DNA of 13,263 nucleotides, taken from NCBI GenBank assembly GCA_903861235.1, contig CAIOTP010000193.1, positions 1 through 13,263 on the forward strand, read 5' to 3'. Numbering within the stretch: position 1 is the stretch's first letter; the number at the start of each line of letters is the position of its first letter. The stretch is from an uncultured bacterium (lineage in GTDB: Bacteria; Planctomycetota; Phycisphaerae; Phycisphaerales; SM1A02). The notes below the pieces were generated by a model, which worked only from the letters and a program-made list of their open reading frames with translations, was not told the DNA's origin and searched no databases. Position numbers and translations under genes: made by a program. Shown in pieces: positions 1 to 6,699 of the stretch.

Positions 1-663
1 CCACTCCTTCCAGTTGCGGTCGCTGAAGCGGAAGGCGATGTCGTCGCTCAGGCGGTAGTTCTTGAGCAGCAGCGCCATGGGCGGCTTGCCAGCGGGCATG
101 CCATGGGCGGGCACGCGATAGAGATAGTTGGGGCTGCGGAAGCCCAGCAGGCGATCCACACCCTCGCAGATCACGCCGCGGTGGCGGCCCATCCATGCGA
201 TGTGGCCTCCGACCTCGTTGGAATAGATGAGCTCGGTGTTGCGGAACACCTTCGGCGTCTGGCCGAAGAGCCGCTGCACCATGCCCTCCTGGATCGCGAC
301 CTGCTCCTCGAACTCCGAACGGCTGAAGAGGAAGCTGAGCGAGTGGTGGCTGGTCTCCGCGATGAACTCGCAGGCGCCGGTGTCGGCCAGCCGCTTGAAC
401 AGGTCGATCACGTCCGGAGCCCACTGCTCGAACTGCTGCAGGGCCACGCCGCTGATCGCGTAGCTCACCCGGAACCGGCCCTGATGCCGCTGCACCAGAT
501 CGAGGATCTTCGCCGTCGCGGGCCGGTAGCACTTGTCCGCGACCTTTCGCAGGATGCTCTCGTTGGCGGTGGCGTCGAAGTAGAAGGGGTCGGTGTCGAA
601 CACCGAATAGCGGCGCAGCCGGAAGGGCTGGTGCACCTGGAAGTAGAAGCAGACCGACGCCAT
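1..663 (-). CDS. GH57 family glycoside hydrolase (alpha-amylase type), N-terminal part, cut by the window edge
   Basis: The start codon is the ATG read down from 663, and 221 codons remain open to the left edge. The N-terminus has the GH57 signature: a beta strand followed by HQP at residues 11-13. A second conserved block, AETSHHSLSFLF, lies at 102-113, and FRNTELIYSNEVG at 140-152 holds the Glu (residue 144) expected to be the catalytic nucleophile. GH57 enzymes hydrolyse or transfer alpha-glucans with retention of configuration. The catalytic Asp block and the C-terminal helices would lie outside the window, so activity cannot be judged. There is no signal peptide, so the enzyme is probably cytoplasmic and could act on glycogen or maltodextrin. 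It is divergent from pyrE. The start has no Shine-Dalgarno sequence, but TAGACT lies 9 bases upstream. The family call is firm; the substrate is inferred. Confidence 0.9.
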   Translation of the reverse strand, partial: MASVCFYFQVHQPFRLRRYSVFDTDPFYFDATANESILRKVADKCYRPATAKILDLVQRHQGRFRVSYAISGVALQQFEQWAPDVIDLFKRLADTGACEFIAETSHHSLSFLFSRSEFEEQVAIQEGMVQRLFGQTPKVFRNTELIYSNEVGGHIAWMGRHRGVICEGVDRLLGFRSPNYLYRVPAHGMPAGKPPMALLLKNYRLSDDIAFRFSDRNWKEW

Positions 664-672
664 GGGGTTCGC

Positions 673-678
673 AGTCTA
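673..678 (-). promoter_or_regulatory. Probable -10 element of the GH57 gene (TAGACT)
   Basis: Read on the minus strand, TAGACT ends 9 bases before the ATG at 663 and matches TATAAT at four of six positions. No convincing -35 is seen at 16-18 bases upstream, which falls in the left arm of the inverted repeat. The position implies a leaderless or nearly leaderless mRNA. Confidence 0.45.
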
Positions 679-689
679 GGTCCAAACAA

Positions 690-749
690 AGGGACGGGCC
701 TACTTATCGGCAACACGCCAGAGGCCTTCCGATAAGTAGGCCCGTCCCT
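690..749. repeat. Perfect 21-bp inverted repeat with 18-base loop (REP/MITE-like palindrome)
   Basis: The left arm is 690-710 (core GGGACGGGCCTACTTATCGG at 691-710). The right arm is 729-749 and is its exact reverse complement. The loop is 711-728. The element fills most of the gap between two divergently transcribed genes, so it is not at the 3' end of either and is unlikely to be a terminator. A GGGAC-type palindrome of this size looks like the REP-type repeats mobilised by Y1 (RAYT) transposases, but that is from memory of such repeats, not from a match. It could also act as an operator or an mRNA hairpin. Confidence 0.85.
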
Positions 750-754
750 ATTCT
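749..754 (+). promoter_or_regulatory. Probable -10 element of pyrE (TATTCT)
   Basis: TATTCT matches TATAAT at four of six positions and ends 7 bases before the pyrE ATG at 762. It abuts the right arm of the inverted repeat and shares its last base, so any -35 would lie inside the repeat. No clear TTGACA-like hexamer is visible there. Confidence 0.4.
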
Positions 755-761
755 TGGAATC

Positions 762-1310
762 ATGGACAAGATGATGATCGCCGCCGAGATCGCCAAGGTC
801 GCCCTGCTGCACGGGACCTTCACCCTTCGAAGCGGAAAGACCAGCCACTACTACCTGGACAAGTACCTCTTCAGCACGCGGCCCGAGATCCTGCGGGAGC
901 TGGGCGCCATGTTCGCCTCGCGCGTGCCCCCCGGCACCGTGCGCCTGGCCGGCGCCGAGCTCGGCGGCATTCCCCTGGTGAGCGCCGCCAGCATGGCCAG
1001 CGGCCTGCCCTGTCTGTTCGTGCGGAACGCGAAGAAGGACTACGGCACCAGCAAGCAGCTTGAGGGACGGCTGGAAAGGGGTGACCGGATCATGTTCGTG
1101 GAGGATGTGGCCACCACCGGCGGCCAGGCTCTGGAGGCGGCGAAGGTGCTCCGAGACGCTGGAGCCGAGGTGGTCAAGATCGTCTGCACCATCGACCGCA
1201 TGGAGGGCGCCCGCGAGAACGTGGAACGGGAAGGCTTCGCCTTCGAGTCGCTGTTCACCGTGCACGACCTGGGCATCGTGCCGGAAGCGGCGGCCTCCGC
1301 CGGCCGCTGA
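762..1310 (+). CDS. pyrE: Orotate phosphoribosyltransferase
   Basis: 182 residues. It joins orotate to PRPP to make orotidine 5'-phosphate, the fifth step of de novo pyrimidine synthesis, in the cytoplasm. The PRPP-binding loop is MFVEDVATTGGQAL at 111-124. SGKTSHYYLDKY at 24-35 is the N-terminal substrate-side motif, and NAKKDYGT at 89-96 carries the mobile-loop lysines. The short length and the KDYGT form resemble the compact archaeal/Deinococcus-like PyrE rather than the longer E. coli enzyme. The start at 762 is the first of three nearby ATGs (762, 771, 774) and leaves the family N-terminus intact. No Shine-Dalgarno sequence precedes it. It is the first gene of a three-gene operon; the next ATG comes one base after its TGA. 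Confidence 0.95.
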   Translation: MDKMMIAAEIAKVALLHGTFTLRSGKTSHYYLDKYLFSTRPEILRELGAMFASRVPPGTVRLAGAELGGIPLVSAASMASGLPCLFVRNAKKDYGTSKQLEGRLERGDRIMFVEDVATTGGQALEAAKVLRDAGAEVVKIVCTIDRMEGARENVEREGFAFESLFTVHDLGIVPEAAASAGR

Positions 1311-1311
1311 G

Positions 1312-2154
1312 ATGGCGGACTTCCCCCTCACCGTCGTCGTCTGCACCTACAACCGCCCTGACGCGCTGCGTGCGGTGCTAGCCGGCCTCCGCGACCAGTC
1401 CCGATCCGACTTCGAGGTGATCGTGGCGGACGACGGCAGCGGCGAACCGACCCGTGCCGTGGTGCAGGGCATGATGCCTGCCCTCCAGGGACGCCTCCGC
1501 CACGCGTGGCAGGAGGACCGCGGCTTTCGCGTGGCCGCCGCGCGAAACCTGGCTGCAAGCCAGGCCCGCTCGCCGTATCTGGTCTTTCTTGACGGCGACT
1601 GCGTGCCGAGGACGAGCTTCGTCCACGCCTACATCCGGCTCATGCATCCGAACCTGCTCATTCGTGGCAGCCGCGTGCTGTGCGACCAGCGTCTGACGCG
1701 CATGATCGAGTCGGGCGAAGCGGTTGACGCGCACCGCTGGACCCTGGACCAGCTTCGCTCCTGGCGCCGTGCTGGACACCTCAACCGACTGGGTCCCCTG
1801 CGACGAGGCTTCGTGGACGGACTCCGCATGCTGGCCAGCCGCACACGACCACGGAACTGGAAACTGCTCCGAGGCTGCAACTTCATGGTTCCCGCCGAGG
1901 CCTATCGCGCCGTCGGAGGCTGCGACGAGACCTTCGAGGGATGGGGCTTCGAGGACAGCGACCTCTGCATCCGGCTGATGAACCAGGGGCTTCGCATCCG
2001 CCGCGCCGCCGCCGATGCTTGCGTGCTCCACCTGTGGCACCGGGAGAACGATCGCCGATTCGAGGGCGAAAATCTCGCCAGGCTCGAGGCCACGCTCCGC
2101 AGTGGTCGCACCCGACCCGCCCGAGGGATGCAGACACGGGATCGATCGGCATGA
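1312..2154 (+). CDS. Family 2 glycosyltransferase with GT7C-like C-terminal half
   Basis: 280 residues from the ATG at 1312, one base after the pyrE stop. The same frame stays open further left, but only as an alternative frame of pyrE. The N-terminus VVVCTYNRPDALR (8-20) and VIVADDGS (36-43) form the GT-A nucleotide-sugar fold. FLDGDCVP (92-99) is the DXD-type metal site. GGCDETFEGWGFEDSD (202-217) carries the ED acceptor/catalytic motif of the chondroitin-polymerase/GT7C-type group, followed by HLWH at 240-243, a likely metal-binding histidine region. There are no membrane spans, so it is probably cytoplasmic or peripheral. It transfers a sugar from a nucleotide-sugar donor; donor and acceptor are unknown. 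Its stop overlaps the start of the membrane protein gene by ATGA, which suggests translational coupling and a shared envelope-glycan role. Confidence 0.88.
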   Translation: MADFPLTVVVCTYNRPDALRAVLAGLRDQSRSDFEVIVADDGSGEPTRAVVQGMMPALQGRLRHAWQEDRGFRVAAARNLAASQARSPYLVFLDGDCVPRTSFVHAYIRLMHPNLLIRGSRVLCDQRLTRMIESGEAVDAHRWTLDQLRSWRRAGHLNRLGPLRRGFVDGLRMLASRTRPRNWKLLRGCNFMVPAEAYRAVGGCDETFEGWGFEDSDLCIRLMNQGLRIRRAAADACVLHLWHRENDRRFEGENLARLEATLRSGRTRPARGMQTRDRSA

Positions 2155-3053
2155 GCCGCACTGCCGGAGCACGCCGCCTGTCCCTGATGCTCGGGGCCAT
2201 CCTGCTTGCCGCTGCCGTGTGGAGCGTGGCCTCCAATCGTGCGCTGCTGGAGACCGCATGGCAGAGCCTGAAGCATCCACCCGCAGGGTGGACCGTCGCC
2301 TTGCCCGCAGCGATCCTGGCCTCGTTCGCCTCGACCGCCGCGGGGCTTCGGTGGCTCACCAACCGGGTGACCCCGATCGGCAGCGTGGGTTGGAGCGAGA
2401 TGTTCCAAATCACCCTGGCCAGCAGCCTGGGCAACCTGGTGCCGATGCAGGCCGGCATGGTGGGCAGGATCGCGTATCTGCACCGGGTGCACCGGATCCC
2501 CGTCACCGTGGGCGTGCTCCTGGCCGTGCAGAGCACGCTGCTCACCTTCGCGGCCCTGGCGTGGATGGGCGTCGTCATGCTCCTGATCCGACTGGGTGGA
2601 CTGTCATGGTTGGCCGTTCCGGCTTCCGTGCTGGTGCCAGGCAGCCTCATCTGGGTGGGCCCGGCCTCGGGCTGGGCGTTCCGAGCCGCGTTCACCTCGC
2701 GACTGCTGGACACGCTGCTCTCGGCCGTTCGCACGGCCGCGGCTTTCGAACTGGTCGGGGTGCCCATCTCCCCGCTGGCGGCTCTGGCCTTCGCCCTGGC
2801 CGCCCAGTTGGCGAACGCCGTGCCCATGATCGGGAACGGTCTGGGCATCCGGGAGTGGGTGGTGGCACTGCTCGCCCCCACCGTGGCCGGACTGTCCACA
2901 CAGGAAGCGCTTGCCGCCGAACTGGTGCATCGGGCGGTGGAGATCACGCTGATCGTGCCGGGCGGCCTGATCGCGAGCGTGCCCCTGGCACGACGGTTCG
3001 CTCAGGCGGCACGGCTGCGGCCCACGGACGGCGAGCCGACCACGGCCCTCTGA
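2151..3053 (+). CDS. Lysylphosphatidylglycerol synthase TM-region family (UPF0104) membrane protein
   Basis: 300 residues, about seven or eight hydrophobic spans (roughly 10-27, 47-65, 119-145, 151-170, 205-225, 237-255 and 263-290). Family marks are LGNLVPMQAGMVGR at 93-106 and NGLGIREW at 229-236, followed by a charged helix ELVHRAVEI near 257-265. Known members include the MprF flippase domain and the C-terminal half of archaeal AglD. The predicted role is moving or presenting a lipid or lipid-linked substrate in the cytoplasmic membrane. The ATG at 2151 overlaps the preceding glycosyltransferase stop, which fixes the start. It ends one base from the stop of the convergent TPR gene, leaving no room for a terminator. 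The MprF lysyl-transferase domain is absent, so aminoacyl-lipid synthesis is not supported. Confidence 0.85.
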   Translation: MSRTAGARRLSLMLGAILLAAAVWSVASNRALLETAWQSLKHPPAGWTVALPAAILASFASTAAGLRWLTNRVTPIGSVGWSEMFQITLASSLGNLVPMQAGMVGRIAYLHRVHRIPVTVGVLLAVQSTLLTFAALAWMGVVMLLIRLGGLSWLAVPASVLVPGSLIWVGPASGWAFRAAFTSRLLDTLLSAVRTAAAFELVGVPISPLAALAFALAAQLANAVPMIGNGLGIREWVVALLAPTVAGLSTQEALAAELVHRAVEITLIVPGGLIASVPLARRFAQAARLRPTDGEPTTAL

Positions 3054-3054
3054 T

Positions 3055-5682
3055 TCAGCGCGAAGTGGGCAGCACCATTTCCGGCGCCACGGTCCCGCCG
3101 AGCACCGAGGGCGCATCGCCGATCTGCTGCAGCTCGGAGGCCGCGCGGGCCTTCGCCTCGAGCAAGGCCCGCACCGCCTGGGCCCGCAGGGCGAGCGAGC
3201 GGGCCTGAACCGCCGCCTTCTGCTTGGCGGCCGCATCCTGCCGCATGGGTTCCGTCGCCGAGGCGCCGGCCGCGGCCGTGGCCGCCGCGCTCGCGGACTC
3301 GCTGGCACCGGAAGCCTCGCCGATCGCGGCTTCCAGCAGCGGATCCTGCGGAGACTCGATCCAGCGAAGCATGAGGCTGGTCCGCACGGCGGGGTCGGTG
3401 GACGTCTTGGCCTGGTCGATCATGGGCTTCAGGGCCGCAAGCCGGGTCGACGGAAGGACCATGAGCGCCCATGCCTGGGCCGCAGGCGTGAGTCTGGACC
3501 AGCCCGCGTTCACGGCGGCCCACCCTCGGTCGATCTCGGCCTGGTCCAGGCGCACCATGAAGCTGTTTCGATTCTTGTCCTCCGCCTTCGCTTCACCCGC
3601 CGCCGCTTCCGGCTCGGCGACCTGATCGAGCGCCAAGGCCAGCGAGACGAGCTTGGCCACCTCTTCGGGATGGTCGGGATGCGTGATCTCGCTGATGGCG
3701 TCCTCGATCCAGCCGCGGGTGACATCCATGGACGCCATGCTGACCACCTTGGATTCGCCGGACGCGCCCAGGAAGCCTCGGAACATGGCGTTCTCGGTGA
3801 CCCGGAAGTTGGTGTACACGCGGACGCGCACATAGAGCCCCGACACCGCATGGGTGATCATCTCGTCCAGCACCGGGGTCCGGGCCACGTCCACGCTGAA
3901 CTTCATCGACTGGTTGGGCTGCAGGCGAAGCGCCCGGTCGATGGGTATGACGATTGGAGGCGGGAAGGTGGTGGGCTGCGAGAGAGGCGTGATCTCGAAC
4001 AGGAGGGCGGCACGGGTCTCCAGAGGTCCTGCAGGCGTCAGGGCGAGCGTGGTTCCCGAGCGGTTGCTCAGGTTCAGCTCCAACGACTGCCTCCCGAAGA
4101 TGCCGCCCGTGAATCGCAGCTCGGCATCGCAGGTGATCATCCGACCCTCGTCCGCGGCGAGCTTCCACACGAAGGCCGGCATGCCGTTGACCGCGTTGCG
4201 GATGGCCAGACCCTCGGTGGAGGGCTCCACGGCCTCGGGCCGGATCCTCCACAGGCAGTCCGCGGCGTACAGGCCGAAGGCGTTGTTGCGATTGGCCCGC
4301 ACCACGCTCAGCAGCGTGCGCTCCGCCTCGTCCTTGCGACCCAGCGACTGCAGCGCCAGGCCCAGACCGATCTTCGCCACCGCGTCCTGCTCGGCGATCG
4401 GTTCCAGATCCTTCACCGCCTCCTCCGAGAAGTTGCCTCGAAGCTTGGTCCAGCCGGCGAAGCGAGCCTTCGCGCGGTCGCTGAGCGGCTCGATCTTGTC
4501 CACGGCCTCGAGCAGAGGCTGCACCTTGCTCAGGTCACCCACCGTGACATGCAGGAGCGCCTGCTGCAGATCGATGGCCGACTGCACCTTGGGTTCCTCG
4601 CCGGCCGCGGACCGTTCGGATTCAAGACTGGCCACCGCCGATCGAAGAGCTCGCTGCGCGTCCGGCAGCTGGCCACTGGAGGCCATCGCCGCATGGACGG
4701 TGTGCAGCGAAGCGGGCAGCGCCACCAGACCCCGGGTGCGTTGGGCGGTGCCCCCGGCGCCTCCGGCCGCCTCGCTCGCCTGCTGGAGCAGTGCCGTGTC
4801 GACCTCGGCCTGCCGTGCCGTGGCCAGTTCGCTGGCCTTGCCATGCTGCCGCGTGCCCCAGAGGGCCAGCATCTGCTCCGAGAGCAGTTCGTCGATCCGC
4901 TCGAAGACGAAGTCCCGCCTGGCCACCTGGACCGCGATGGCGTAGAGCTTCTCCGCTTCCGGGTAGAGGCCCTCCGCCATGCAGAGACGCGCCAGCGACG
5001 CGAGGCTGGAGATGTTGGTGGGCTCGGCGGCGATCGAAGCCACCAGCGCCTTGGCCAGTTCGCCGGCAGGCACATTGCTCGAGGCCGCGATGCCCGCCAG
5101 CGCTTCCGCCGGCGGCGGATAGGAAGGATCGCACAGGAGAGCCTCCCGCATGGACCGTTGCGCGTCGTCGGCCTGACCGGCTCGACGCTCGAGCAACGCC
5201 CGGTCGAACATCAGGCGTGCATCGATCGCCCGTCCATCGATCGGGGCCCGCTTCTCGCGCTGCTCGCCCGAGAGCGCCTTCTTGAACGCGGCGATGCGCG
5301 CCTCGCTGGTCCGCTGACGATCGATGGCCTGCGTGAACAGGGAAAGCCAGATGACGGGGTCCGGTGGATCGAACTGGGAGAGACGCTTCGAGGCCTCGCG
5401 ACTGGCGGAGACGGCCTCGGGGAAGCCGTCTCCGGCCGACTCGGCGATCTCCAGCAGCACACGCCAACCGTCCGGATCCTTGGGGGTCATCTCGGCTGCC
5501 TCGCGGGCCAGATCCACCGCGCCCTCGAAACTGGCCGCCGAAGGGGTGTCCGGATCGGCGACCAGCCGGATGGCCGCACGGCTCCAGGCCTCGCTCAGGC
5601 GGACGCGGGATTCGACTTCGGCCACATCCTGGGCCAAGCCGAGAGCCGCTCCTGCCGCAAGAAGGGCCAAACCGTGCATCAT
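3055..5682 (-). CDS. Large secreted TPR-repeat protein of unknown function
   Basis: 875 residues from the first of two adjacent ATGs (5682, 5679). The frame stays open upstream to about 6009, but residues 1-17 from this start form a signal peptide (cut expected near GLA|QD), which decides the start. Residues about 20-480 are amphipathic helical repeats of TPR character, for example EALLCDPSYPPPAEALAGIA (180-199) and MAEGLYPEAEKLYAIAVQVA (235-254). Residues about 513-640 change to beta-rich, Ig-like sequence with a proline-rich FPPPIVIP. After 655 it is helical again, with an Ala/Ser-rich linker near 788-815 and a charged helix at 815-852. The protein would be periplasmic. No catalytic motif is seen, so a scaffold role is likely. 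It is divergent from the next secreted protein gene (63-base gap). Confidence 0.8.
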   Translation of the reverse strand: MMHGLALLAAGAALGLAQDVAEVESRVRLSEAWSRAAIRLVADPDTPSAASFEGAVDLAREAAEMTPKDPDGWRVLLEIAESAGDGFPEAVSASREASKRLSQFDPPDPVIWLSLFTQAIDRQRTSEARIAAFKKALSGEQREKRAPIDGRAIDARLMFDRALLERRAGQADDAQRSMREALLCDPSYPPPAEALAGIAASSNVPAGELAKALVASIAAEPTNISSLASLARLCMAEGLYPEAEKLYAIAVQVARRDFVFERIDELLSEQMLALWGTRQHGKASELATARQAEVDTALLQQASEAAGGAGGTAQRTRGLVALPASLHTVHAAMASSGQLPDAQRALRSAVASLESERSAAGEEPKVQSAIDLQQALLHVTVGDLSKVQPLLEAVDKIEPLSDRAKARFAGWTKLRGNFSEEAVKDLEPIAEQDAVAKIGLGLALQSLGRKDEAERTLLSVVRANRNNAFGLYAADCLWRIRPEAVEPSTEGLAIRNAVNGMPAFVWKLAADEGRMITCDAELRFTGGIFGRQSLELNLSNRSGTTLALTPAGPLETRAALLFEITPLSQPTTFPPPIVIPIDRALRLQPNQSMKFSVDVARTPVLDEMITHAVSGLYVRVRVYTNFRVTENAMFRGFLGASGESKVVSMASMDVTRGWIEDAISEITHPDHPEEVAKLVSLALALDQVAEPEAAAGEAKAEDKNRNSFMVRLDQAEIDRGWAAVNAGWSRLTPAAQAWALMVLPSTRLAALKPMIDQAKTSTDPAVRTSLMLRWIESPQDPLLEAAIGEASGASESASAAATAAAGASATEPMRQDAAAKQKAAVQARSLALRAQAVRALLEAKARAASELQQIGDAPSVLGGTVAPEMVLPTSR

Positions 5683-5688
5683 TTCAGG

Positions 5689-5694
5689 AGTGTA
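5689..5694 (-). promoter_or_regulatory. Probable -10 element of the TPR protein gene (TACACT)
   Basis: On the minus strand TACACT ends 6 bases before the first ATG and 9 bases before the second. The second would fit the spacing seen at other genes here. It matches TATAAT at four positions. No -35 is evident. Confidence 0.4.
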
Positions 5695-5706
5695 GCCCGC
5701 GGAGCG

Positions 5707-5736
5707 TTGACACCTTCGACTGGGACGGGGTACCGT
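5707..5736 (+). promoter_or_regulatory. Sigma-70-type promoter of the secreted helical protein gene
   Basis: A perfect TTGACA lies at 5707-5712. After an 18-base spacer, TACCGT is at 5731-5736, ending 9 bases before the ATG at 5746. Transcription should start within a few bases of the start codon, giving a leaderless or near-leaderless mRNA. This is the best promoter in the window and probably also drives oppA. Confidence 0.7.
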
Positions 5737-5745
5737 CTCCCTTCC

Positions 5746-6678
5746 ATGTCGCTCCGAACCTTCTGTGCCGCCCTGGTGCTGGTCGTGGCCACCCCGGCCC
5801 TGGCCGACTCGCAGGCCAAGCCGCTCTCCGCGCAGCAGCTTTCCATCTCGGCCCCCCCGGCGCCGGGATCTCCGGACCACAAGGCGATCGCGGAGTACGT
5901 GAAGCATTGGATGGACCTGGTCACCGCGGGGGATCCCGCCAAGGTGAAGGAGGCCAGGAAGGAACTCTCCTCTTCCCTGCGAAAGCCCGAGGCCACCCCG
6001 GTGTTCCACCGGCTCTTCTTCGAGATCGCCTCGCCCCAGGTCAACAAGGCCCTCGAGGCGGACGACGCCTACCGCGCCTCCAACGCCCTCATGGTCATGC
6101 GTTGGGTCAGGACGCCCGAGGCGTTCGAACTGGTCCGTCAGCAGTGCGATCCCAGGCGCCAGAAGGATGTGCGGATCCGCGCAGCCGCGGCCAACCTGCT
6201 GCCCGCCATGGTGGACGGCGGCTGCGTGCCCGCCGCCCAGATGGATGCGGCGGCCACTCGCCTGGCCGAGCTTGCCGCGTCGGAGACCGACTGGGTGGTG
6301 GTGTCCCAGGAGATGGCGGCCATGAGCCGCCTGGCCGCCGCCACGAACGAGGCGAAGATGGCCCCGCAGACCGCGGCCATTCGACTGGACCTGATCAAGG
6401 CCCTGGGTTCGGTGGTGAACCGCATGGGAAGCGGCAAGGACAAGTCCGCCGCTCCAGCCTGCTACCGAGGCCTGATCGCGGTGCGGGACCAGGTCATGGT
6501 GATGAGCCAGGGCGAGACCTCCAAGGCCGCGGAGAAGCTGATGCCCATCCTGCAGAAGGTCGAATCGATTCCCGAGGCCAACGGCGACGACCTCACGGGC
6601 GACGAACTGGAGTGGCGCGGCGCCCGCAAGGTGGCGGACACCCTGAAGAAGCTGCTGGCGTCACGCGGGGCCCGCTGA
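5746..6678 (+). CDS. Secreted helical protein of unknown function
   Basis: 310 residues from the ATG at 5746. The N-terminus is a clear signal peptide (hydrophobic core 8-16, cut at ALA|DS after residue 20), which supports this start over the longer open frame that runs antisense to the TPR gene. The mature part is almost entirely helical, with HEAT-like pairs such as KDVRIRAAAANLLPAMVDGG at 120-139. Two cysteines (124 and 139/140 region) and no catalytic motif are seen. I do not recognise a family. It shares a 63-base divergent promoter region with the large TPR protein, and both are exported helical-repeat proteins, so they may work together in the periplasm. The next gene, oppA, starts 21 bases after its stop and is probably in the same operon. 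Confidence 0.75.
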   Translation: MSLRTFCAALVLVVATPALADSQAKPLSAQQLSISAPPAPGSPDHKAIAEYVKHWMDLVTAGDPAKVKEARKELSSSLRKPEATPVFHRLFFEIASPQVNKALEADDAYRASNALMVMRWVRTPEAFELVRQQCDPRRQKDVRIRAAAANLLPAMVDGGCVPAAQMDAAATRLAELAASETDWVVVSQEMAAMSRLAAATNEAKMAPQTAAIRLDLIKALGSVVNRMGSGKDKSAAPACYRGLIAVRDQVMVMSQGETSKAAEKLMPILQKVESIPEANGDDLTGDELEWRGARKVADTLKKLLASRGAR

Positions 6679-6699
6679 CGGCCCGCGTCCGACGCCGCC

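Noticed and set aside
690..749. The palindrome read as a bidirectional terminator.
   Set aside because: Both flanking genes are transcribed away from it, so it lies at their 5' ends, and there is no clean U-tract.
788..815. Possible short tandem repeats in the Ala/Ser-rich codons of the TPR protein C-terminus (protein residues 788-815).
   Set aside because: The stretch is low-complexity linker coding without a regular DNA repeat unit.
3670..5745. A long upstream extension of the secreted helical protein, antisense to the TPR gene.
   Set aside because: The signal peptide and the TTGACA/TACCGT promoter place the start at 5746; the extension has shadow-frame composition.
5683..6009. An N-terminal extension of the TPR protein by 109 residues.
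   Set aside because: It would run through the divergent promoter and the neighbouring gene, and it would bury a good signal peptide inside the protein.
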